This document shows positions 52,707-60,936 of a stretch of 64,000 bases of DNA, in pieces. The notes beneath the pieces were generated by a model. It was not told the origin of the DNA and searched no databases. It saw nothing but the letters and a program-made list of their open reading frames with translations. A program made the translations under genes and the position numbers. Every line of letters starts with the position of its first letter. The stretch's first letter is position 1. This stretch comes from Muribaculaceae bacterium (GTDB lineage: Bacteria; Bacteroidota; Bacteroidia; Bacteroidales; Muribaculaceae), in the NCBI GenBank assembly GCA_022510425.1, contig JAFLTO010000003.1, positions 62,001 to 126,000 of the forward strand, in the 5' to 3' direction.

Positions 52707-53462
52707 ATGAAAGCGATGATTTTGGCTGCGGGATTGGGGACACGATTAAAACCTTTGACCGATACAATTCCTAAAGCGTTAGTGGAAGTTAATGGAGTTC
52801 CAATGCTTGAAAGGGTGATATTAACATTAAAAAATCAAGGTTTCAATGAAATTGTGGTGAATGTACATCATTTTTCTCAAATGATTATAGAATTCTTGAA
52901 AGAAAAAAAATTTGGTGTAAATATACTTATCAGTGACGAAAGCAATCAACTTTTAGATACGGGGGGAGGCATAGTTAAAGCGATGCCTATTCTTTTTAAA
53001 GACGACAGGATCCCTGTATTGTTTCATAATGTTGATATATTGAGTAACGCCGATGTAGGGAAAGTTATCAATGAATCAAAGAGTAATTCTAAGGGTGTCT
53101 TATTGGTGAATGACCGTAACTCAAGCAGGAAATTGATCTGTGACCAAGAAATGAATTTGAGAGGTTGGCATGATTTGAAGAATGAAAATTATAGACCTGA
53201 GGGAATTGAACGAGAATTAGATAGTAGTTTAAAGGAATTTGCTTTCAGCGGAATTTATGCCTTAACTTATGAGAATATCGATGAAATGAGAAAATTAATG
53301 GGAGATGTTAAATATTCGGTGATGGATTATTTTCTGAATTCTTCAAGGAAAGTGGGTTTAAAGGGATTGGAACAGAAGGATCTGAAACTGCTGGATATAG
53401 GAAAGCCCGCGACATTATCGCAGGCTTCCGAGTTATTGGAATATTGTTATAATAAGTTTTAA
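52707..53462 (+). CDS. MurU-like sugar-1-phosphate nucleotidyltransferase
   Basis: The 251-residue nucleotidyltransferase has the signature AAGLGTRLKPLTDTIPKAL (about 7-25), a downstream NVHHFSQMI and LLDTGGGIVKA, and the metal-binding Asp in FHNVDIL. In this context it likely joins UTP to MurNAc-1-phosphate made by the preceding kinase (MurU step); GlmU-type or other sugars cannot be excluded. The stop overlaps the convergent small gene by 4 bases. Confidence 0.87.
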   Translation: MKAMILAAGLGTRLKPLTDTIPKALVEVNGVPMLERVILTLKNQGFNEIVVNVHHFSQMIIEFLKEKKFGVNILISDESNQLLDTGGGIVKAMPILFKDDRIPVLFHNVDILSNADVGKVINESKSNSKGVLLVNDRNSSRKLICDQEMNLRGWHDLKNENYRPEGIERELDSSLKEFAFSGIYALTYENIDEMRKLMGDVKYSVMDYFLNSSRKVGLKGLEQKDLKLLDIGKPATLSQASELLEYCYNKF

Positions 53463-53650
53463 TTAAAATTGTCGTTATCACGCGGTAACTGACGGTTTGT
53501 CTTGGAAGTATATTGGAATACACAACCTCCGATAAGGAAGATAACAGCGATTCCACCAATCCACCATGTTGCTGCTTCGCTATTCATGAAACAAGAGACT
53601 ATTAAGAGAATAGCACCGATAATGTAACAAATAATTGACAGCGTTTTCAT
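53459..53650 (-). CDS. Small two-helix membrane protein
   Basis: The 63-residue protein has two transmembrane helices (about 4-20 and 27-47) separated by SEAATWW and a hydrophilic tail (KTNRQLPRDNDN). No family is recognised. It is convergent with the MurU-like gene, with a 4-base overlap. Confidence 0.6.
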   Translation of the reverse strand: MKTLSIICYIIGAILLIVSCFMNSEAATWWIGGIAVIFLIGGCVFQYTSKTNRQLPRDNDNFN

Positions 53651-53750
53651 AATTCTTATTTTTTTTGTTTGTTAAACAATGTTTTTCATTTTGTTTGATA
53701 TTATAACATTAGGGGGTTAAAAAATGTTTATCGCAACCCCATAAAAAGAA

Positions 53751-53773
53751 GAACTCCTTGAAAAAAGGAGTTC
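53751..53773 (-). terminator. Intrinsic terminator of tRNA-Glu
   Basis: GAACTCCTT/AAGGAGTTC with a 5-base loop, followed on the minus strand by TTCTTTTTA. Confidence 0.8.
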
Positions 53774-53797
53774 ATTCATACCTTTGTAGGGTTAAAG

Positions 53798-53869
53798 TAG
53801 CCGATCCGGGACTCGAACCCGAGTCTCCACCGTGAGAGGGTGGCGTGCTAACCGCTACACTAATCGGCC
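53798..53869 (-). tRNA. tRNA-Glu (anticodon CTC)
   Basis: On the minus strand a full cloverleaf folds: acceptor GGCCGAT/ATCGGCT, anticodon stem CCACC/GGTGG around CTCTCAC, and T-arm GGTTCGAGTCC. The anticodon is CTC rather than the commoner TTC. The discriminator is A and CCA is not encoded. Upstream are a -7 box (TAAATTTG, 53901-53908) and a perfect hairpin GACTTCGG/CCGAAGTC (53876-53896) in the pre-tRNA leader. Confidence 0.93.
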
Positions 53870-53983
53870 GGGAAAGACTTCGGAGAGACCGAAGTCAATG
53901 CAAATTTAGATAAAAAATTTCTATTTGACAAGCTGAATTAAGGGACTCTATTCCCTAAATCCTAAATCCGGTTTCGATAAGAA

Positions 53984-54529
53984 TTAAGCTTCAGCTCCTT
54001 CTTGAGCTTCAGTTTCAGCTACTTCTTCCTGGAGGTCGGCCTTTGCGGCAGCTTCTTCAGCAGCTAATTTTTCAGCTTTCTTTTTAGCTACAGATTCACC
54101 TTTCAGGCGATTCTTTTCAACTTCTGCATCGAAACGTGCTTTTTCTTCTTCAGCTTTCTTAGCTTCGTTCTTAGCTTTGAGAGCGTTTGCTTGTTTGTCT
54201 TTAGCTGCCTTCCAAGCATCGAAACGACGTTTAGCCTCTTCTTCTGAGAAAGCACCTTTCCTTACGCCGCCACGAAGGTGCTTCATTAGCATAACTCCCT
54301 CATGGCTGAGGATTGAACGAACTGTGTCGGTGGGAAGAGCACCCACTTCAATCCAATAGAGAGCACGATCAAAGTCTAAATTTACTGTAGCAGGATTAGT
54401 GTTCGGATTATAAGAACCTATCCTTTCAATAAATTTACCATCACGTGGTGCCCTGCTATCGGCGATAACAATTGGATAGAAAGCGTAGCCTTTGCGGCCG
54501 TGACGCTGTAATCTGATTCTTGTTGCCAT
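53984..54529 (-). CDS. rpsP: 30S ribosomal protein S16 with long C-terminal extension
   Basis: The S16 core (about 1-82) starts [20 protein letters not shown] and contains [12 protein letters not shown] and [21 protein letters not shown]. About 100 residues follow: a Lys/Glu/Ala-rich helix (about 105-160) and an acidic tail. Most bacteria have only the core; the extension is common in Bacteroidota. A -7 box lies at 54583-54590 and a hairpin TTTTCGG/CCGAAAA in the leader. Confidence 0.96.
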   Translation of the reverse strand: MATRIRLQRHGRKGYAFYPIVIADSRAPRDGKFIERIGSYNPNTNPATVNLDFDRALYWIEVGALPTDTVRSILSHEGVMLMKHLRGGVRKGAFSEEEAKRRFDAWKAAKDKQANALKAKNEAKKAEEEKARFDAEVEKNRLKGESVAKKKAEKLAAEEAAAKADLQEEVAETEAQEGAEA

Positions 54530-54556
54530 AAACTTTTACGTGTTTTTATATTTATT

Positions 54557-54590
54557 TTTTCGGTTCGACCCGAAAAGCGGTGCAAAGTTA
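54557..54590 (-). promoter_or_regulatory. rpsP promoter box and leader hairpin
   Basis: -7 box TAACTTTG followed by C at 54583-54590. The transcript start is followed by the stem TTTTCGG/CCGAAAA (54557-54563 and 54570-54576) with a 6-base loop and no U-run. It could be a ribosomal-protein-binding leader; no known motif is recognised. Confidence 0.4.
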
Positions 54591-54614
54591 ATGAATAATG
54601 TTTAAAACTAAAAG

Positions 54615-55724
54615 TTAAAGTGTTGCTTCTTTTAGTTTTTCTGCATTTTCGGCTACTGATAGCCGATCAATACATTCCTGAATGTTTCCATCAAGAAAAT
54701 TCGAAAGATTGTAGATTGTGTAATTGATTCTATGATCTGTCATTCTTCCCTGCGGAAAATTATAAGTTCGGATTTTTGCAGAACGATCTCCGGTAGAAAC
54801 CAAGGTTTTTCTTCTGCTTGCAATATCGTCGAGGTATTTCTGTCGTTCTCGACTGTATATGTAGGTACGGAGCCGAGAGAGTGCCCTTTCCTTATTTTTA
54901 GGTTGGTCTCTGGTTTCTGTACATTCAATAAGGATTTCATCTTCTTCCCCGGTTATAGGATTTTTCCACATATAACGCAATCGAACTCCGGATTCAACCT
55001 TATTTACATTTTGTCCTCCGGCACCACCGCTTCTGAAAGTATCCCATTTGATTGCACCTTCATTTATTTCAACATCGAATTCTTCAGCTTCGGGTAAGAC
55101 AGCAACCGTAGCCGCAGAAGTATGAACACGACCCTGTGTTTCAGTTGCGGGAACTCTTTGTACACGATGCACCCCGCTTTCATATTTCATTACTCCGTAG
55201 ACATCTTCTCCAGAGAGATTAAAGCAAATTTCCTTATAACCTCCTGCAGTGCCTTCATTATAGTTGGTTACTTCCAGTTTCCAGCCTTTCTGTTCGGCAA
55301 ATTTCTGGTACATTCTGAAAAGGTCACCTGCAAAAAGAGCCGCTTCATCGCCTCCTGTTCCACCCCGAATTTCAACGACAGCATTTTTTGCATCCTCGGG
55401 ATCAGCAGGAATAAGAAGAAATTTAATATTTTCTTCCATTTCCGGAATTTTAGTCTGGGAATTATTTATAATGTCACGGGCCATTACTCGCATCTCTTCA
55501 TCCTCATCTTCAGCAAGAATATTCTTAGCCTCTTCCGTTTCATTCAGAAGATCACGGTAATCGTTGGCGGCATCCAAAAGTTTGCGAAGCCAACGATATT
55601 CCTTAGTGAGTTTCACATACCTTTGACGATCAGCGATTACATCAGGATCAGTTATCAGAGTGGAGACTTCCTCAAAACGTGAGTCGAAGCCATCGAGTTT
55701 AGAAAGTAGGGGATTGGTTTCCAT
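54615..55724 (-). CDS. prfA: Peptide chain release factor 1
   Basis: The 369-residue RF1 has the stop-codon-reading PAT tripeptide (192-194, in RVPATETQGRVHTS) and the GGQ catalytic motif (236-238, in GAGGQNVNK). PAT rather than SPF marks RF1, which reads UAA and UAG. A -7 box (TAACTTTG, 55729-55736) lies four bases before the ATG, within the 21-base gap to the upstream murB fusion. Confidence 0.97.
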   Translation of the reverse strand: METNPLLSKLDGFDSRFEEVSTLITDPDVIADRQRYVKLTKEYRWLRKLLDAANDYRDLLNETEEAKNILAEDEDEEMRVMARDIINNSQTKIPEMEENIKFLLIPADPEDAKNAVVEIRGGTGGDEAALFAGDLFRMYQKFAEQKGWKLEVTNYNEGTAGGYKEICFNLSGEDVYGVMKYESGVHRVQRVPATETQGRVHTSAATVAVLPEAEEFDVEINEGAIKWDTFRSGGAGGQNVNKVESGVRLRYMWKNPITGEEDEILIECTETRDQPKNKERALSRLRTYIYSRERQKYLDDIASRRKTLVSTGDRSAKIRTYNFPQGRMTDHRINYTIYNLSNFLDGNIQECIDRLSVAENAEKLKEATL

Positions 55725-55745
55725 ACCACAAAGTTACAAAATAAA

Positions 55746-57539
55746 TCAATGAGTATGAATTATGAGACCGTCATAACAAGCGAAAACATTTGGAGGCAGG
55801 GAGGATTGAAAATCTTCATGTTTTCCTATTTCATGGCAAAAATGAGTCAAATAAGCTCGATTGGGTTTCAGTTCATTAATAGTTTTAAGTGCCTCTTCCA
55901 CTGTGAAATGTGCAAAATGATCTTTGAAACGAAGACCGTTTAGTATAAGGACATCAAGATTTTGGAGTTTTTCCATTTCCGTTTCAGGAATTGTCTTAGC
56001 ATCAGTGACGTATGCGAAATCACCGATTCGATACCCCACAATAGGAAGTTTCCCGTGAAGAACCGTTATGGGAATAATTTTAACACCCTTTATAATAAAA
56101 GGGGCTTCATCGATTTCATGAACTTCAAATGATGGTACTCCGGGATAAAGGGTATCTTTGAAGCAATAGTCAAGACGCCGATGCAAATCTTCATTAACAT
56201 CTTTTCGTAAATAAACCGGGAATTTAGTGCCGATGCAGAAAGGGCGAAGATCGTCGAAACCGCCCACATGGTCGTAATGACTATGGGTTATCAAAGCTGC
56301 ATCAAGATATGTAATTTCAGTTGCAAGGGCCTGTTGTCGAAAGTCAGGTGACACATCAATGAGTAGTTTCACACCCTTAGTTTCCACCAGTGCCGAGCAT
56401 CTTGTACGCTTGTCTTTTTGAGAGTCGGATCGGCATACCGGACAAAAGCATCCAACTTCAGGAATACCTTTCGAGGTGCCGGAACCAAGAATTGTGACCT
56501 TAATATCAGTGTCAACGATATTCACTTCCGGTTGTAATGTAATGCCGAACTTTTCAAGAACTTTTCTTTTGACATGTTCAGCCACTTCAATTACATCTTG
56601 TGCTGTGGCATTTCCTTTGTTGGCGATAACCAGACATTGTTTCGGATAAACCTCAGCACCACCTATGCAGAAGCCCTTCAAACCTGCATTTTCTATCAAC
56701 CACCCAGCCGAAATCTTTATATAAAGGGGATCTTCAGTTTTATAATAAGGAATCTCAGGATATAGGGCTGACATCACTTCCTTATAGAAATAAATTCTGA
56801 CAATTGGGTTCTTGAAAAAACTCCCGGCGTTCCCTATTTCATCAGGTTTTGGAAGTTTAGAATCTCGTGTCTTCAACACCTCTTCGGCTACGTCAGATAT
56901 TGAAGGAATCCTTCCTAATTTTTCTTGAAGAGATTTAAGTGGACCATATTCGAGATTTTGGGCTATAATTGAATTCTTAAGTTTGTAACTTACACGTAGG
57001 ACTATATATCTTCCTTTACCCTCATTTTTAAAAAGGCTGTCTCGATATCCGAATTTACACTCTTCAGCAGAAAATGTAACTGTTTCTTTGGTTATTATGT
57101 CGAAACATTCCACTTTGTGAATCAATGAACCCACTTCCACACCATAGGCACCGATATTTTGAACAGGAGAGGCTCCCACAGTGCCCGGTATACCTGAAAG
57201 ATTTTCAAGACCGGCAAGTCCTTCGTCAATGGTCCATTTCACAAAATCACTCCAATTCTCCGAAGCCCCCGCAATAGCGAAAACTGTTTCTTTGTTTTTT
57301 TGATATTTTTTTATGCCATTAATCCGGGATTTTAAAACCAGGCCATTAAAATCACCATTGAAAAGAACGTTTGAACCTCCTCCAAGATAGAAAACCTCAT
57401 TATCCAAAAATTCTTCTGAAAAAGAGATAGCGCGTAATTCCTCCACGTTTTTATATTCTGCGTATAATTTAGCGGAGGCGCCTATTTTAAATGTAGTTAA
57501 GTTTGTGAGATCTTTGTTATGTTCGAATTGTATGTTCAT
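55746..57539 (-). CDS. murB: MurB (UDP-N-acetylenolpyruvoylglucosamine reductase) fused to an MBL-fold hydrolase
   Basis: This is one uninterrupted 597-residue frame. Residues 1-345 are a complete type I MurB: FAD loops LGGGSNVLF and SGIPGTVGASPVQNIGAYG, Tyr165/Arg166, catalytic Ser240 in GNAGSFFKNP and Glu338 in PEVNIV. Residues about 347-597 are a PhnP-like metallo-beta-lactamase fold: LGSGTSKGIPEVGC, a CxCxxC cluster (364-369) and zinc motif THSHYDHVGG (418-427). MurB makes UDP-MurNAc for peptidoglycan. The partner is probably a phosphodiesterase; its substrate is unknown. A gene fusion or a lost stop could explain the joint frame. Confidence 0.92.
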   Translation of the reverse strand: MNIQFEHNKDLTNLTTFKIGASAKLYAEYKNVEELRAISFSEEFLDNEVFYLGGGSNVLFNGDFNGLVLKSRINGIKKYQKNKETVFAIAGASENWSDFVKWTIDEGLAGLENLSGIPGTVGASPVQNIGAYGVEVGSLIHKVECFDIITKETVTFSAEECKFGYRDSLFKNEGKGRYIVLRVSYKLKNSIIAQNLEYGPLKSLQEKLGRIPSISDVAEEVLKTRDSKLPKPDEIGNAGSFFKNPIVRIYFYKEVMSALYPEIPYYKTEDPLYIKISAGWLIENAGLKGFCIGGAEVYPKQCLVIANKGNATAQDVIEVAEHVKRKVLEKFGITLQPEVNIVDTDIKVTILGSGTSKGIPEVGCFCPVCRSDSQKDKRTRCSALVETKGVKLLIDVSPDFRQQALATEITYLDAALITHSHYDHVGGFDDLRPFCIGTKFPVYLRKDVNEDLHRRLDYCFKDTLYPGVPSFEVHEIDEAPFIIKGVKIIPITVLHGKLPIVGYRIGDFAYVTDAKTIPETEMEKLQNLDVLILNGLRFKDHFAHFTVEEALKTINELKPNRAYLTHFCHEIGKHEDFQSSLPPNVFACYDGLIIHTH

Positions 57540-57624
57540 GGTTTATAGATGGCGGAGAATTTGGTTTATTTTTTAATTCGAGACATTATGGTTTGAAAAC
57601 AATCGTGGAAAAACTTCATGGAAT

Positions 57625-58596
57625 TTATTGACGAATTTTAACGAGTCTGCCGTCTTCAAACCAAAGAACGCGACCATTTTCATAGCTCCATATGTCAAGT
57701 GTTTGCGAATAGTCATGTCCGGAATTAAGATCAGTAGGGTTGCCAAGAGCAAGTTTTACTTCATCTTTTGTCATTCCCTCCTTTACCTTCCCTCGGCTGA
57801 TATATTTCCACGTCTCCGGTTCAATATTGGGGTAATGTTTACGTATATCCGTCAGAGAGAATAAATTATGAAATGACCGGCTTTCTGTGCCACTATTACC
57901 GAAATTCATTAATACGAAGGCGCTTTCATTGTCATCAGTCTTTAATTCAACCCGAAGGGGGAAGACCATGTCGCCGGGTTGAACATCAACAATGGTGACT
58001 TCCACATATTTCAGTCCGTCAATTCTATTCCCTTGAGCATCATACCAGAGATTAGAACGGCTCCAGAATTTTTGACTTGTCAGGAGGTGCCGAGCCTGAG
58101 TCACCATATCTTCATCAATTAACATTGGCACCTGATCACTCATTAGATTATCCATGGCATAGTCGAATTCTTTTCCTGAATCATAAGAATAGGAATAAAT
58201 GCCGTCGGTGAATAACACTGAAACCGTGATTTTTCCTGCTGCGTTGATTTTAGACTCTAATCCAACGAAATTAAAGATTTCTCCTTTCACAGAATCCGGA
58301 GCAACAGGTAAAAGTCCCGATTGCGGTACTATCACTAATAAAGCCTTATTGTCGCTAACAATAAACCTTTTTCCTTGTTCCCAATACTTCAAAGGAGTTG
58401 CTTCCACCTGTTTCATGAAATTTTCCTCTTTAGTTGGAGTCAGATTTTTTTTATCTTCACGACTCAAGCTAATCTTTTTGGTGCTTTCGATGCCGGTGAA
58501 GCATGAAGATAAACAAATGCACAACAACAAGAAGGGCAAAATTGAAATCTTACCTTTGTACTTTGAATAATTATGTGTTTTGGAGCAAAAATTCAT
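57625..58596 (-). CDS. Lipoprotein with C-terminal BamE/SmpA-like domain
   Basis: From the ATG at 58596 the protein is 323 residues; the longer frame needs TTG and overlaps the promoter. The signal ends in lipobox LSSC. A charged linker and a beta-rich central region (about 60-260) of unknown type follow. The last 55 residues contain GKVKEGMTKDEVKLALGNPTD and WSYENGRVLWFEDGRLVKI, the motif of BamE/OmlA outer-membrane assembly lipoproteins. A -7 box lies at 58608-58615. Confidence 0.75.
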   Translation of the reverse strand: MNFCSKTHNYSKYKGKISILPFLLLCICLSSCFTGIESTKKISLSREDKKNLTPTKEENFMKQVEATPLKYWEQGKRFIVSDNKALLVIVPQSGLLPVAPDSVKGEIFNFVGLESKINAAGKITVSVLFTDGIYSYSYDSGKEFDYAMDNLMSDQVPMLIDEDMVTQARHLLTSQKFWSRSNLWYDAQGNRIDGLKYVEVTIVDVQPGDMVFPLRVELKTDDNESAFVLMNFGNSGTESRSFHNLFSLTDIRKHYPNIEPETWKYISRGKVKEGMTKDEVKLALGNPTDLNSGHDYSQTLDIWSYENGRVLWFEDGRLVKIRQ

Positions 58597-58634
58597 TTTT
58601 GTGTATGCAAAATTAGTCAAAATTTATAAAAAGG

Positions 58635-58665
58635 TTTGCCCTTATCAAAATAATTAGTAAATTTG
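58635..58665 (+). promoter_or_regulatory. Consensus promoter of tRNA-Met
   Basis: TTTG (58635-58638), a 19-base spacer and TAAATTTG (58658-58665) match the Bacteroidota -33/-7 consensus. A short stem TCGC/GCGA follows before the mature tRNA. Confidence 0.6.
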
Positions 58666-58689
58666 CACTCGCTAAAGCGAAATAATAAG

Positions 58690-58763
58690 GGCGGGATAGC
58701 TCAGTTGGTTAGAGCGTCGGATTCATAACCCGGAGGTCTCGAGTTCAATTCTCGATCCCGCTA
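58690..58763 (+). tRNA. tRNA-Met (anticodon CAT), probably elongator
   Basis: The cloverleaf has acceptor GGCGGGA/TCCCGCT (terminal G-U), a D-stem beginning GCTC, anticodon loop TTCATAA giving CAT, and T-arm GAGTTCAATTC. The top anticodon-stem pair is A-C mismatched. The discriminator is A and CCA is not encoded. The initiator form is unlikely because the acceptor is fully paired; tRNA-Ile2, which also has CAT before lysidine modification, cannot be fully excluded. Confidence 0.88.
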
Positions 58764-58768
58764 CAATC

Positions 58769-58795
58769 AGGAGGCCCAATCAAGACGGGCTTCCT
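58769..58795 (+). terminator. Intrinsic terminator of tRNA-Met
   Basis: AGGAGGCCC/GGGCTTCCT with one G-U pair, followed by TTATTTTTAA. Confidence 0.8.
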
Positions 58796-58856
58796 TTATT
58801 TTTAACGGCACATATTTCTTTATCACTCAAACACAAAAAATTCCTCATTTATTTGT

Positions 58857-59519
58857 ATGTCAACAATGTTTGAAACCATAATGGAATTACCTCTTTTTAA
58901 AGGCATAAGTGAAGAACATCTTTCACAGCTGCTTGAGAAAACGAGTGTTGAATTCTTGAAATATGAGGATGGTGTGACAATTGCAAGAGTAGACGATAAG
59001 GTTGAAGCTTTGGATTTTATTTTGAGTGGAAGGGTCCGTCAAACATTTCATCTTGAGAATTTCAAGATTTGTATAGATGAAATTTTAGGTAATGGCGCAG
59101 TAATCGGAGCTCTTAATTTATTTGGACTTGTGACTGATTATAATGCTGATATCATTGCTCTTGGCAAGGTCAGTGTTATGAGGATCCTTAAGAAGGATTA
59201 CATGAATATTCTTTTGAGCGATAAGATTTATATTCTAAATTTTGTGAATTATCTTTCCGCAGCTGCCCAGAAAACCAAGCTTATTATGCAAGATATAGAG
59301 GGTCCCGGTATAGCAAATAGTTTGCAAACCTTAGCCTTTTCCTTTTCTTCAAGTGTTGCAGAAACTGTGATGGTGGCAGGAGACGACGCTGAGCTTGCCA
59401 AATTCTGTGGAGTAAGCGTAAAAGAATTTGAAGATTGGAAATCTAACGAATTGGCGCATAACAGAATTATAGTGAATCAGCGCGGTATATTTTTAAAGAG
59501 TCCTCATCTTTTGAGATAA
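58857..59519 (+). CDS. Crp/Fnr-like regulator with cyclic-nucleotide-binding domain
   Basis: The 220-residue protein has an N-terminal beta-roll (about 12-125; LPLFKGISEEHLSQLL and FILSGRVRQTF are typical) and a C-terminal part with a weak helix-turn-helix (DDAELAKFCGVSVKEFEDW). No Fnr cysteines are present. It differs clearly from the Crp/Fnr protein at 19.3-20 kb. The effector is unknown. Confidence 0.83.
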   Translation: MSTMFETIMELPLFKGISEEHLSQLLEKTSVEFLKYEDGVTIARVDDKVEALDFILSGRVRQTFHLENFKICIDEILGNGAVIGALNLFGLVTDYNADIIALGKVSVMRILKKDYMNILLSDKIYILNFVNYLSAAAQKTKLIMQDIEGPGIANSLQTLAFSFSSSVAETVMVAGDDAELAKFCGVSVKEFEDWKSNELAHNRIIVNQRGIFLKSPHLLR

Positions 59520-59592
59520 TGGCATAGGCACATAGAAGTCAATATTTTGAAGGTTAATTAAGAAGAAATAGAAAAAATTAATAGTCAATAGG

Positions 59593-60936
59593 ATGGTCAA
59601 AATGATAAAAACAAGGCTTGCCGTAATGAACTTTTTGGAGTTCGCGGTTTGGGGAAGTTATCTTATTTCATTAGGTAATTTTCTATCAAACGTAGGTCTT
59701 GCAAAAGAAATCTATTGGTTCTACACCGTACAGGGCATTGTTTCAATTCTTATGCCTGCTTTGGTAGGTATTATAGCCGATAAGTGGATTCAAGCCCAAA
59801 GGATGTTGAGTCTGTGTCATCTTATTGCCGCACTTTCCATGGGTGCAGCAGGATGGTATTGTCTGGCTAATTCCTCTAATGTTGAGTTTGGACCACTCTT
59901 CGTTTTATATACGGTATCGGTTGCTTTTTTTATGCCAACAATAGGGCTTTCAAATTCGGTGGCATATTCGGCATTAAATCAAGCCGGGCTTGATACGATT
60001 AAGGCTTTTCCTCCAATACGAGTGTTGGGAACTATAGGATTTATAGTCGCCGAATTAATGGTGAATTTTATTCACATTGAAGGAGTGAGCATGCAATTCA
60101 CCTGCTATCAATTATTTTTATCAGCAGCCTTCAATATTGTAATGGTGGTATATGCACTGTCAATGCCAAAATGCCCTGTTAATAAACAAAAAACGTCAGG
60201 AGGGCTTGTGGAAGCTTTGGGTATAAAGGCATTTTCTCTGTTTAAAGACCGACAAATGGCAATATTCTTCATCTTCAGTTTCCTTTTGGGAGTGTCATTA
60301 CAGATCACAAATAGCTATGGAACTCCATTCATATCTTCCTTCCAAAATGTAGTTGAATATGCCGATTCCTGGGTTGCTAAAAATGCCACGGCATTGATTT
60401 CATTGAGCCAAATGAGTGAGACCCTTTGTATCTTGTTAATACCGTTTTGTCTTAAGAGATTTGGAATAAAGGCAGTGATGTTGATGTCGATGTTTGCCTG
60501 GGTTTTCCGGTTCGGATTTTTCGGACTTGGTAATCCTGAGGGAGGAGTTGCTTTATTTGTTGCCTCCATGATAGTGTATGGAATTGCCTTTGATTTTTTC
60601 AATGTTTCCGGTTCATTATATGTAGATGCACAGACTGATCCTTCTATGAGAAGTAGTGCTCAGGGTCTTTTTATGCTAATGACTAACGGACTTGGGGCTA
60701 CTGCCGGTACTCTTTGTGCCGGAGCGGTGGTCAACCATTTTGTTTATAGTAATGAAAACCCGATTGCTCAAGTGGAGGGTTGGAAGATTTCCTGGTATTG
60801 TTTTGCAGGATTTGCATTAGTTGTGGCCATTGCTTTTTGGTTGATTTTTAAAGATAATAACAAGAAAAAAGCCACACCCACAAAACAGGAAATTTACGAC
60901 AGTAGTGATCCGGGTGGTTTAGTAGTTGACGAATGA
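59593..60936 (+). CDS. Nucleoside:H+ symporter-type MFS transporter (NupG-like)
   Basis: The 447-residue protein has 12 predicted helices. N-terminal MNFLEFAVWGSYLISLGNF and the acidic/charged ADKWIQAQR loop after helix 2 are typical of the NHS nucleoside permease family common in Bacteroidales. The C-terminus is hydrophilic (about 425-447). Likely imports nucleosides by proton symport. The stop overlaps the rsmE start by 4 bases. Confidence 0.87.
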   Translation: MVKMIKTRLAVMNFLEFAVWGSYLISLGNFLSNVGLAKEIYWFYTVQGIVSILMPALVGIIADKWIQAQRMLSLCHLIAALSMGAAGWYCLANSSNVEFGPLFVLYTVSVAFFMPTIGLSNSVAYSALNQAGLDTIKAFPPIRVLGTIGFIVAELMVNFIHIEGVSMQFTCYQLFLSAAFNIVMVVYALSMPKCPVNKQKTSGGLVEALGIKAFSLFKDRQMAIFFIFSFLLGVSLQITNSYGTPFISSFQNVVEYADSWVAKNATALISLSQMSETLCILLIPFCLKRFGIKAVMLMSMFAWVFRFGFFGLGNPEGGVALFVASMIVYGIAFDFFNVSGSLYVDAQTDPSMRSSAQGLFMLMTNGLGATAGTLCAGAVVNHFVYSNENPIAQVEGWKISWYCFAGFALVVAIAFWLIFKDNNKKKATPTKQEIYDSSDPGGLVVDE

